A stretch of 64,000 nt of DNA, taken from assembly GCA_018812925.1 (NCBI GenBank), contig JAHJCU010000003.1, forward strand, positions 170,436 through 234,435. The letters run 5' to 3'. Made by a program: the position numbers and the translations under genes. The notes under the pieces were generated by a model. The model did not search any database. It was given only the letters and a program-made list of their open reading frames with translations, and was not told the DNA's origin. The stretch is from Candidatus Omnitrophota bacterium (GTDB lineage: Bacteria; CAIJMQ01). Positions 55,769 through 63,368 of this stretch are shown in pieces. Numbering within the stretch: position 1 is the stretch's first letter; every line of letters begins with the position of its first letter.

Positions 55769-57187
55769 TTATTCCAGATGTCCTCGTAGAGATTTGCTTT
55801 TTGCGGGGTGTCGTAGTTTATTAAGCGCTTTGGCTTCGATCTGTCTTACTCTCTCTCTTGTTACATTGAATTTTTTCCCTACTTCTTCTAAAGTATGAGG
55901 AGAAATCCCTTCTCCAATCCCAAATCTCAGCCTCAGTATGTCTTTTTCTCTCTCGGGAAGTGTATCCAATACTTTGCCTATTTGTTCTTTTAACATGCTA
56001 AATGCGGCTGTTGTATCGGGCATTATCACGTCTTTATCTTCTATGAAATCTCCAAAATGACTTGTTTCATCGGCTCCTATTGGGGTCTCAAGAGAGATAG
56101 GGTGTTGGGAAATTTTCAAGACGGCTCTTACCTTGTCTAGAGATAATTTCATTTTTTGGGATAGTTCTTCAGTTGTGGGACCTCTGCCGCTTTTCTGTAC
56201 AAACTTTTGTGTAATTCTTGAAAGTCGGTTTATCGTTTCAATCATGTGCACAGGTATACGGATTGTTCTTGCTTGGTCAGCAATCGCTCTTGTAATTGCT
56301 TGTCTTATCCACCAAGTTGCATAAGTTGAAAACTTATAACCTCTTTTGTATTCAAATTTATCTACAGCCCGCATTAAGCCCATATTGCCTTCTTGTATTA
56401 AATCAAGTAGCGACAAGCCCCTATGAATATATTTTTTAGCAATACTTACCACCAATCTTAAGTTGGACTGTATCATCTTTTCTTTTGACATCCTCACTTT
56501 TTTGGCTTCTTGCAGCAGTAAAGGCAGATGTTTCTGAAAGTCTTTTTTCTTGATCTCCCATTCTCTTTCCATGAACCCGGTAGGTAGCAATCCTCTAGCT
56601 TCTTTATCCATTGCGTTTTTTAATTGGTGAACCAAATTAGCAAGATTCTTCTTTTTTACGGTCCAGGCGAAAATATCATCGGCTATCAATTTTTTGAGGA
56701 CTTTTTTTATACTTTTACTTCCTTCCTCTATATTTTTGGCAAGGTAGATTTCTTCTTCTCTTAAGAGTAGAGGAATGCGTCCCATTTGGTGAAGATAAGC
56801 CCTCACAGGGTCGGAGAATTTAGCCCTTTCTATTTGAGGAGTAGTTTTTTTGAGCGACAGTTCCTTCTTTTTGCGGAACTCCTCAGTGCTTGATACAATC
56901 TCTATATGCAACTCATCTAATGTGGATAATATGTCGTCTACGTCTTGGGGAGAGATTACTTCTTCGGGCAATATATCCTGAATTTCTTCATAAGTTAGAT
57001 GCCCCTTTTTCTTTCCTTCTCTTATTAACTGGTTTGTTCTTTTATTCGTTGCATTTTTGATATTAGCTTTACTTTTAATCTTAGCTTTACTTCTTAACTC
57101 GGGTTTACTTTTGACCTTAGCTTTGATTTTAATCTTTGCTTTGCTTTTAATCTTAGGTCTGATTTTGCTTTTTATATTTTTTTTCAT
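55769..57187 (-). CDS. rpoD: Primary sigma factor RpoD (sigma-70) with basic repetitive N terminus
   Basis: 472 residues. Region 1.1-like (TYEEIQDILPEEVISPQDVD) lies at about 63-95, region 1.2 is SDPVRAYLHQMGRIPLL, and region 2 is LRLVVSIAKKYIHRGLSLLD and ATWWIRQAITRAIADQART. Region 3 follows, and region 4.2 is TLEEVGKKFNVTRERVRQIE. Residues 1-50 are unusual: an almost regular alternation of Lys with Ile, Ala, Ser or Val (KSKAKIK-type units). The gene lies downstream of dnaG, as in the classic macromolecular-synthesis gene order. Confidence 0.96.
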   Translation of the reverse strand: MKKNIKSKIRPKIKSKAKIKIKAKVKSKPELRSKAKIKSKANIKNATNKRTNQLIREGKKKGHLTYEEIQDILPEEVISPQDVDDILSTLDELHIEIVSSTEEFRKKKELSLKKTTPQIERAKFSDPVRAYLHQMGRIPLLLREEEIYLAKNIEEGSKSIKKVLKKLIADDIFAWTVKKKNLANLVHQLKNAMDKEARGLLPTGFMEREWEIKKKDFQKHLPLLLQEAKKVRMSKEKMIQSNLRLVVSIAKKYIHRGLSLLDLIQEGNMGLMRAVDKFEYKRGYKFSTYATWWIRQAITRAIADQARTIRIPVHMIETINRLSRITQKFVQKSGRGPTTEELSQKMKLSLDKVRAVLKISQHPISLETPIGADETSHFGDFIEDKDVIMPDTTAAFSMLKEQIGKVLDTLPEREKDILRLRFGIGEGISPHTLEEVGKKFNVTRERVRQIEAKALNKLRHPAKSKSLRGHLE

Positions 57188-57251
57188 GGCGTTATTATAT
57201 ATTATCCTTATGCCCTTTTAAAATAAACCTTTATATTGATAAAAAACAGGC

Positions 57252-58922
57252 CTATTTAAGGGGTTGCATTAATTTTTGAAGTTTTTCTATTTGTGCTTGT
57301 TGTTGGCTAAGGGTGAGCTTGCCTTCGACTATTTTTCTGGTTATATTTCCCCTGCGCCAGATATTAAGCGTTTGTTGCCAATCTTTATAATAAAACTCTT
57401 CTTTTGCCATTATCTTAGATAAAGTTTCTTTTGCATTTGAAGATAAAAGATTCAAGATAGCAGACGGTTTAATCTGTTTTTTGTCTCTTGCTTTAGTGTA
57501 CACTTCCAAAGCGATTTTTTTTAAATTGTCATTTTTAAAATCGCTTATATCGTGTTCCGTTATCACATTACGAAACTCATCTTTTTCTATCATAAGCAAA
57601 AGAATTAACTCTTCTTCGGTAAGATGAGCAAACGAAATTTCTTTTTGTTGCGTGTTTTTAGGCTGTTTTTTTTGTTTGGATATTTCTTCCATAAGGATGC
57701 TTTCATTTGTAGATAATGCGTCTGCCAGCATTTTTATATACTCGTTTTTCCTCAAAGAAGATTGAACTTTATTTATAATGGGAAGGATTATTTTTGAAAT
57801 ATTAACTTTACCTTCTATAGTTTTGCAGTCATACTGTTTTGCAAGACAACTTAAGTAAAATTGCACTACGTTTTGACTCTGGTTTAGTTTATCATTGAAT
57901 TTTTCTTTTCCATATTTTTTTATGTAACTATCAGGATCTTCGGGAGAGGGAAGTTTTACTGTTAGAGGATTTAATCCTTCTTCTATGAAAAGTTCCAGAC
58001 TCCTCAATGAAGCTCTTTCTCCTGCAGTATCCGAATCATATACGAGATATATAGTATCGGCAAGTCTTGAAAGAATTCTTATCTGCCAACGCGTAAGCGA
58101 TGTTCCCAAGGAAGCTACCACATTTTTTACTCCCTCTTCATAAAGAGAAATAAGATCCATATATCCTTCTACAATAATAGCTTTTTTTTCCGTCAATATG
58201 TGTTTGCGGGTAAGATTTAAACCGTAAAGCGTTTTTCCTTTTTCGAAAATTTCGCTTTCAGGCGAATTAAGATATTTAGGCATAGAATTGTCCGTGCTTC
58301 TGCCTCCAAAAGCAATGGTTCTTCCTTGCGTGTCAATTATCGGAAAAATAATGCGTCTTCTAAAATATGGATATTTTGAGTCGTCTTTCTTAATAAGAAT
58401 ACCGCCTTTTTTTAAGAGTTCGGATGGTAATTCTAATTTATTCAGTTCTTTCAATTGTATTTCTGTTGTCGGCGCATAACCTAGAGAAAAATCTTTTAAT
58501 GTTTTTTCTTTCAAGCCACGTTTCATCAGATATTGGTAAGCTATTTTACCGTGTGTGGAATGTAAGAATTTTGCAAATAATGGATTTACCTGTTCAAGAA
58601 CGGGATATAATTTAGAACTTTTGCCTACGGGTGTATCTTCCACTATAACGCCGATTTTTTGTCCCACCCATTTGACTGCTTCGGGAAAAGATAGTTTTTC
58701 ATGCTCCATTATAAAGTGAAAAACATTTCCGCCTTTTCCGCAACCGAAACAGTGGAATATTTGTTTTTCGGAAGAAATTATAAAAGAAGGCGTTTTTTCT
58801 TGATGAAAAGGGCACAAAGTTTTGTAATTTTTTCCGGCAGATTTCAAAGGATAAAACTCTTCAATAATTCTTACGATATCGGCCAATCCCAAAATTTCAT
58901 TTATTTTTTCTTCAGAAATCAT
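57252..58922 (-). CDS. dnaG: DNA primase
   Basis: 556 residues. The CHC2 zinc finger (CPFHQEKTPSF ... FHCFGCGKGG) lies at about 37-65. The catalytic core follows with ALGYAP-like FSLGYAPTTE and IAFGGRSTDNSMPKYLNSPE, and the TOPRIM domain with AIIVEGYMDLISLYEEG and VYDSDTAGERAS. The C-terminal helicase-binding domain is present but short. It makes replication primers. It lies directly upstream of rpoD on the same strand. Confidence 0.96.
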   Translation of the reverse strand: MISEEKINEILGLADIVRIIEEFYPLKSAGKNYKTLCPFHQEKTPSFIISSEKQIFHCFGCGKGGNVFHFIMEHEKLSFPEAVKWVGQKIGVIVEDTPVGKSSKLYPVLEQVNPLFAKFLHSTHGKIAYQYLMKRGLKEKTLKDFSLGYAPTTEIQLKELNKLELPSELLKKGGILIKKDDSKYPYFRRRIIFPIIDTQGRTIAFGGRSTDNSMPKYLNSPESEIFEKGKTLYGLNLTRKHILTEKKAIIVEGYMDLISLYEEGVKNVVASLGTSLTRWQIRILSRLADTIYLVYDSDTAGERASLRSLELFIEEGLNPLTVKLPSPEDPDSYIKKYGKEKFNDKLNQSQNVVQFYLSCLAKQYDCKTIEGKVNISKIILPIINKVQSSLRKNEYIKMLADALSTNESILMEEISKQKKQPKNTQQKEISFAHLTEEELILLLMIEKDEFRNVITEHDISDFKNDNLKKIALEVYTKARDKKQIKPSAILNLLSSNAKETLSKIMAKEEFYYKDWQQTLNIWRRGNITRKIVEGKLTLSQQQAQIEKLQKLMQPLK

Positions 58923-58931
58923 AATTAAAGT

Positions 58932-59010
58932 AATCAGAAGTCAGAAAACAGAAGTCGGACGTCAGACAATAATTGTATTTTTTCTGTCCCCTGTCATCTG
59001 TTCTCTGTTT
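58932..59010. repeat. Period-7 palindromic array F (NNNCAGA / CTGTNNN), overlapping a gene end
   Basis: Left-arm CAGA-type cores stand at 58935, 58942, 58949, 58956 and 58963. CTGT cores follow at 7-base spacing in the right arm. Unit sequence matches array B. The right arm supplies the stop codon and last residues (KTENR) of the epimerase encoded on the minus strand. Confidence 0.85.
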
Positions 59011-59959
59011 TTTGCGGTTCAGTATCCCACCAGTCTCTATTTTTTATATACCAATCGACTGTTTTCTCTAGACCTTCTTCTATTTCCGTCTTGGGTGACC
59101 ATGAAAGCAAAATCTTTGCTTTCATAATAGATGCAGTTAACTCGAAAAAGTCTCGTTTGTTATTTTTATCATATGTTATTAAACTCTGCGGCTTGTTAAG
59201 TTTTGAAAGAATAATACTCGCAATTTCTTTTACGGGAATAACGCCTAAATTACCTATATTGATAATTTCTCCTTTTAACGAATCAAATTTTTCTTTCAAT
59301 ATTTTCTGAAGTGCTTCAATAAAATCTTCTACGAAAAGCAAGTTTTCTGTTTGTTCGCCATCCTCCCACAGTTGTAAAGGCTGATTTGCCAAAGCAGATG
59401 TAATTAATGATGGAACCGTATTTTCCAATGACTGGGAAGGGCCATAAATATTGAATGTTCTTAAAATAACAATAGGAAAAGAGTATTTACGGCTGTAATA
59501 ATACATTAAATTTTCTCCCAGGCTATCCATAAGACCTTTTAAATCCGTTGGTTTAGCAGAATGTTCTTCTGTAACAGGTGAATCTGCTCTATTACCGTAT
59601 ACTCTGGAAGAAGATATATGTATGATTCGTTGTAAATTCGATTTCTTACCGAATTCAAAGATATTAGATAAGGATAAAATGTAATTTTCTATCTTGTCCG
59701 TTTCCGTAATACAGGCGAGATTATCTGCTGCAGACATATTAATGAGAACCTGCGCATTTGAAAGTAAATTTTTAATTAGAATTCTATCTTGTGCCGTGCC
59801 CTGCCAAAGAGTTACTCGTGGATTTTCCTTAAGCTCAAAAGGAAAATTATCCAGGTTGTCATTTAATACCAGAACCTGGTCGGACGAGTTTTTTTCTAAA
59901 AGGGAGTAAATAATATTAATGGCGGGGAAAGGAACTCCCCCTATTAAAACAATACGCAT
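58994..59959 (-). CDS. NAD-dependent epimerase/dehydratase (extended SDR)
   Basis: 321 residues. IGGVPFPAINIIYSLL replaces the usual GxxGxxG with a weaker glycine pattern. INMSAADNL, IHISSSRVYGN, RTFNIYGPSQSLE and ENLLFVEDFIEALQKI are typical of extended SDRs, but the region expected to hold Tyr-x3-Lys reads LMDSLGENLMYYYSRKY and is altered. The final residues KTENR and the stop are encoded by repeat F. The altered cofactor loop and active site make catalytic function uncertain. The sugar substrate is unknown. Confidence 0.85.
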   Translation of the reverse strand: MRIVLIGGVPFPAINIIYSLLEKNSSDQVLVLNDNLDNFPFELKENPRVTLWQGTAQDRILIKNLLSNAQVLINMSAADNLACITETDKIENYILSLSNIFEFGKKSNLQRIIHISSSRVYGNRADSPVTEEHSAKPTDLKGLMDSLGENLMYYYSRKYSFPIVILRTFNIYGPSQSLENTVPSLITSALANQPLQLWEDGEQTENLLFVEDFIEALQKILKEKFDSLKGEIINIGNLGVIPVKEIASIILSKLNKPQSLITYDKNNKRDFFELTASIMKAKILLSWSPKTEIEEGLEKTVDWYIKNRDWWDTEPQKTENR

Positions 59960-59982
59960 ATTTGTTTGAAATTTGAATAAAT

Positions 59983-60018
59983 CCCGTTAGACTTATAAAG
60001 AAACATATCTCTAACGGG
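59983..60018. repeat. Interrupted inverted repeat with CTCTAACGGG motif
   Basis: CCCGTTAGA (59983-59991) and TCTCTAACGGG (60008-60018) are complementary and separated by 16 bases. The core is the same as in the perfect hairpin at 53314-53342. It lies between the epimerase start and a small membrane-protein gene. Confidence 0.65.
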
Positions 60019-60056
60019 TTTAGAAATATATTTCTTTTACAGAATAAAAATTAAAA

Positions 60057-60254
60057 TTATCTTTTTTTATCTTGTTTTCTTTTAGTATTGAAATGAAACA
60101 ATCCAAGTTTTATAAATTCCTGCGAATTTTTAGATATGGAATTAATCTTTTGCTCAAGTCTTGCCAGTCGTATTCCTTCCCAAATTACCAAAGTAAGCAC
60201 AAGAAAAATGGCAAGCGAAACCAAAAGAGCCATAGGTTTTATTAGAACTTCCAT
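60057..60254 (-). CDS. Small single-pass membrane protein, hypothetical
   Basis: 65 residues. One hydrophobic helix (about 8-27: MALLVSLAIFLVLTLVIWEG) is followed by a short amphipathic segment (LARLEQKINSISKNSQEF) and a strongly basic tail. GGAAATATT precedes the ATG. It is upstream of the epimerase and divergent from the next small gene. I do not recognise a family. Length and composition are compatible with a real but unknown small membrane protein. Confidence 0.6.
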   Translation of the reverse strand: MEVLIKPMALLVSLAIFLVLTLVIWEGIRLARLEQKINSISKNSQEFIKLGLFHFNTKRKQDKKR

Positions 60255-60340
60255 AATATTTCCTTAATTTTACTCCAATCTTTTTAGAACTGCTTGATTA
60301 TATCATCTTTTAAAGAGTAAAATAAAACTAAACCAAACAG

Positions 60341-60619
60341 ATGTTAAATGTACCGTTTTCCCTACTAATTTCACTCTATATTATTCCGTCTCTTGTAATT
60401 ATTATTTTTTTCTGGGTTCGCTCGGAAGCCAGAAAAAAAGAGAAAGTGCCTCCGGAATCGAAACAGTTCAGTTATTGCTGTCCTATTTGTGCTTTTGTTT
60501 ATATTGATAGTTCCAAGGGAGATTATTCTCGTTGTCCTCGATGTGATTCCCTAAACAATAAAGAAGAAGCCCGTCAAATTAAACAAAGAAAAGATAATTC
60601 ACATCGCGTAGTAGAGTAG
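60341..60619 (+). CDS. Small membrane protein with zinc-ribbon-like domain, hypothetical
   Basis: 92 residues. An N-terminal hydrophobic helix (about 6-27) is followed by a basic linker and a rubredoxin/zinc-ribbon-like module CCPICAFVYIDSSKGDYSRCPRCDS with paired CxxC motifs. The family is not recognised. It lies between the divergent small membrane-protein gene and the convergent PpiD-like gene. The two CxxC pairs suggest metal binding on the cytoplasmic side. Confidence 0.7.
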   Translation: MLNVPFSLLISLYIIPSLVIIIFFWVRSEARKKEKVPPESKQFSYCCPICAFVYIDSSKGDYSRCPRCDSLNNKEEARQIKQRKDNSHRVVE

Positions 60620-60637
60620 GTGTTATTTAAGCTATCT

Positions 60638-62104
60638 TTAGTTTGTTTTAAGTCCGTCCCAGAAAATGACTATTCTGTCCTTATTTTTCTCTCTTAAATT
60701 TTTCGTCCAGTCTATAAAAAATTCCTGTTTTCTCTTGAGAAGCAGTGAAGACCTAATATTTTCTTTCTCATCCTGGAATTTTTCGTGTAGCGGTTCTTTT
60801 ACGTCTATAGTGTGAATAATGAAAGTTTTCCCCGTAAAAGTGTCCACTTTAGCCCATTTGTCCTGAATCGACGAAAAAGCTGCTTGTATAATTTCAGGTG
60901 CTGAGCCTATACCTTCAATGAAACCTTGACGAGAGAAATATTTCGATTCCTTAATTTCAACCGAATAATTTCTGGCAATTTCTTCTGCAGTTTTTCCTTT
61001 TTGCAGTTCGGATAAAATTTCTTCGGTTTGCCTACTTGCCAAATCCTTAATTTTTTTATCTTCGATTATTTGTTGTATTTTATCCGCAATATCTTCATAT
61101 TGTGGTTCTATGCCAAAAGGGCGAAGTATCACATATCCATCTTCGATTTTCAAAGACTCACTAACTTCATTAAGTTTGACAGAAAAAGCAGCCTGATTAA
61201 TAACAGGATTTGCGTTGAATTCTTTGATCGATTCTTCCTTTGAAAAGTATCCGGTAGTCCCATAAAATAATTTTTCTTTTTCTGCAAATAATCTCCAATT
61301 GTCTTCATCTAAAAGTTTAAGAGAAATATCAAAAGCCTTATCTTTAAGAATTTGCTCTTTTTCTTCATCCATTACAGTATTTATTTCGCCTTCGTCTGTT
61401 TGCTCTGCATCTATAAGAATATATTCAATTTTTCTCCATGGACCATCTTTAAAATTTGCTTTATTTTGTTCGTAATATTCTATAAGTTCATCCTTGCTTA
61501 CTTCAATATTTTTTCTTAAATCTTCGGGATCGATTGAAATATATTTAATTTTTGCTTCAGCCTGCGAAGTTAAAAAATACTGATAAGTTTCGTCCTCAGA
61601 AACATCGACTACCAAAGCAGTAATTTCATCCCTTAGTTTTTTAAAGATGATTTGCGCTCTGACATTTTCTTCCAATAAATTTATTCCCTCCGGGTCTCTA
61701 TTACTAATTAAACTGAATGTTTCGCTATCAAATTGTTCTTTATCATTCTTGAAATATTCCCTGATTCCAAAGATTACTTCATCATCGCTTACGCTTATTT
61801 TTCTCTTTGTAGCCTCTTCTGTAAAAAGACACTGTTGTATTAACCCTTCCCATACTTGATTCTTAATCTGTTTTTCGAAATCAGCAGAATAAAATTTACC
61901 GAAAATAGAAGCGTATTTTTGTAATTCAAATTGGTATTGGCTCCAAGTTATGGGAGTTTTACCCACTTTGGCAATTACGTGGGGAATTGCGCCTTTGTTA
62001 GATACTTTTGACCATCCATACAAGAATACAAAAGCAGGGATAATGAGTACTAATGTCCCTATCAAAATCATTCGTGTCTTTTTTCTTAAGTATTTTAAAA
62101 GCAT
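60638..62104 (-). CDS. PpiD/SurA-like periplasmic chaperone, membrane-anchored
   Basis: About 488 residues. One N-terminal membrane helix (MILIGTLVLIIPAFVFLYGW) is followed by a SurA-N-like helical domain (VGKTPITWSQYQFELQKYA, EEATKRKISVSDDEVIFGIREYF) and parvulin-like segments (GTTGYFSKEESI, NQAAFSVKLNEVSE, DGYVILRPFGIEPQY, and a second copy near QAAFSSIQDKWAKV). It would assist folding of exported outer-membrane proteins. ATG 62104 is used; the longer frame starts with TTG at 62167. Confidence 0.88.
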   Translation of the reverse strand: MLLKYLRKKTRMILIGTLVLIIPAFVFLYGWSKVSNKGAIPHVIAKVGKTPITWSQYQFELQKYASIFGKFYSADFEKQIKNQVWEGLIQQCLFTEEATKRKISVSDDEVIFGIREYFKNDKEQFDSETFSLISNRDPEGINLLEENVRAQIIFKKLRDEITALVVDVSEDETYQYFLTSQAEAKIKYISIDPEDLRKNIEVSKDELIEYYEQNKANFKDGPWRKIEYILIDAEQTDEGEINTVMDEEKEQILKDKAFDISLKLLDEDNWRLFAEKEKLFYGTTGYFSKEESIKEFNANPVINQAAFSVKLNEVSESLKIEDGYVILRPFGIEPQYEDIADKIQQIIEDKKIKDLASRQTEEILSELQKGKTAEEIARNYSVEIKESKYFSRQGFIEGIGSAPEIIQAAFSSIQDKWAKVDTFTGKTFIIHTIDVKEPLHEKFQDEKENIRSSLLLKRKQEFFIDWTKNLREKNKDRIVIFWDGLKTN

Positions 62105-62188
62105 AGTGGCAGGATTATATATTAATTGGACTTTCTTTTCAAAGTAAGCTTCTGGTATAATCTTCAAAAAGATAGATATACAATTTTA

Positions 62189-62220
62189 CGTATTTCAACT
62201 TATTTCTATGTATTTTATAT
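62189..62220. repeat. Solitary period-10 repeat arm
   Basis: ATTTC or ATTTT cores are spaced 10 bases apart, and the sequence closely follows the right arm at 44820-44848 (ATTTCAAYTTATTTCTATG). No complementary arm is evident on the other side. It lies between the divergent PpiD-like and exbB genes. Confidence 0.6.
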
Positions 62221-62231
62221 AGTAACTAACG

Positions 62232-62849
62232 ATGTGGACGATAATACAAAAAGGCGGGTTTTTAATATACCCTTTGATGTTTTGTTCGGTTCTTGCTCTC
62301 ACCGTAATTATTGAACGCGCAATCAGTTTATCTCGAACACAAATAAACAAAAGAGTTTTTATGAAACGTTTAGTTGAACTTATTTCTCGTAATAGAATAA
62401 TGGATGCAATAAACTATTGTGGGAAATATTCAGTGCCATTATCTCGTATAATTAAAGCGGGACTCCTTAAACACAATCAGACAAGAGACTATATACAGGC
62501 AAGTATTGATAAAGCCATAAGGGAAGAAATCCCTTTCTTGGAAAGATATCTTGGTATTCTTGCCACGATTATATCTATAACACCATTAATCGGTTTTTTG
62601 GGAACAGTTTCCGGCATGATAAAAGTTTTCATACAAGTAGAAGCTTCAGCCGGATTAATAAGTCCCAAAATGCTTTCGGGCGGTGTCTGGGAAGCTTTAC
62701 TAACAACAGCTTTTGGTTTGGCAATTGCCATTCCCACTTTGGTGGCTTACAATTTCTTTTTAAGCCGTTCCAGAACCTTGGTTAATGAAATAGAAGATGC
62801 AGGAGTTGAACTATTATCTTTACTAAAGGGCGAAGAATATGAGGTTTAG
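62232..62849 (+). CDS. exbB: MotA/TolQ/ExbB proton channel family protein
   Basis: 205 residues with three membrane helices (about 10-30, 108-130, 155-180). ERYLGILATIISITPLIGFLGTVSGMI split over helix 2 and SGGVWEALLTTAFGLAIAIPTLVAYN over helix 3 are family signatures. With ExbD/TolR it uses the proton gradient to energise outer-membrane transport or integrity. Its 3' end overlaps the next gene by 11 bases. No TonB or TolA is visible in the window, so ExbB and TolQ cannot be told apart. Confidence 0.93.
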   Translation: MWTIIQKGGFLIYPLMFCSVLALTVIIERAISLSRTQINKRVFMKRLVELISRNRIMDAINYCGKYSVPLSRIIKAGLLKHNQTRDYIQASIDKAIREEIPFLERYLGILATIISITPLIGFLGTVSGMIKVFIQVEASAGLISPKMLSGGVWEALLTTAFGLAIAIPTLVAYNFFLSRSRTLVNEIEDAGVELLSLLKGEEYEV

Positions 62850-63291
62850 CAATGAGAACAACAGTCCAGTCTATTTCCAACGCAGAAGAACAGACAGTTT
62901 AAAATTAAAGTCAAATTTGGAATTAACTCCTCTTGTAAATGTTGTCTTCCTTCTATTGTTGTTTCTTATAGTTTCTTCTACATTTATTCAAAGGCCGGGC
63001 GTAAAAATTGAGTTGCCCACATCTTCTTCAATATGGGGAGAAGAAAGGGAAAGCATATATGTGAGTTTGACTTACGATGATATACTTTTTTTAAACGAAA
63101 AAAGAATAAACTGGGATAAATTCCCAGAAAGCTTGAATGAAATAGTCCTAAAACTACAAAACCCGCTTTTGATAATAAATGCCGATGAAAAAAGTATGCA
63201 TGGAAAAGTTATAAAAATAATGGACGTTGCAAAAGAAACGGGTATTGAAAATATAGTTATTGCGACACAACCGCCGGAATGGAAAAAATAG
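62839..63291 (+). CDS. exbD: ExbD/TolR biopolymer transport protein
   Basis: 150 residues. ELTPLVNVVFLLLLFLIVSSTF contains the single membrane helix, although the usual conserved Asp of DVVFLLL-type motifs reads Asn (LTPLVNVVFLL). The periplasmic domain holds VSLTYDDILFLNEKRI and LLIINADEKSMHGKVI. It pairs with the preceding channel subunit. The stop codon's last base is the first base of repeat G. Confidence 0.92.
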   Translation: MRFSNENNSPVYFQRRRTDSLKLKSNLELTPLVNVVFLLLLFLIVSSTFIQRPGVKIELPTSSSIWGEERESIYVSLTYDDILFLNEKRINWDKFPESLNEIVLKLQNPLLIINADEKSMHGKVIKIMDVAKETGIENIVIATQPPEWKK

Positions 63292-63357
63292 ACTAAAGAC
63301 CACAGACTATAGACCTTTTAAAATTTTGGGTCTTCGGTCTTTAGTCTTTGGTCTGAA
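63291..63357. repeat. Period-7 palindromic array G (GACNNNA / GTC)
   Basis: GAC cores at 63291, 63298, 63305 and 63312 and GTC cores at 63330, 63337, 63344 and 63351, all 7 bases apart, form complementary arms around TTTTAAAATTTT. It fills the gap between exbD and tyrA and is closely related to array E. Confidence 0.87.
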
Positions 63358-63368
63358 AAGAGGATATC

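Noticed and set aside
63291..63357. Heptamer hairpins as ordinary intrinsic terminators
   Set aside because: They are AT-rich with no short GC stem plus T-run, one lies between divergent genes and one between tRNA genes.
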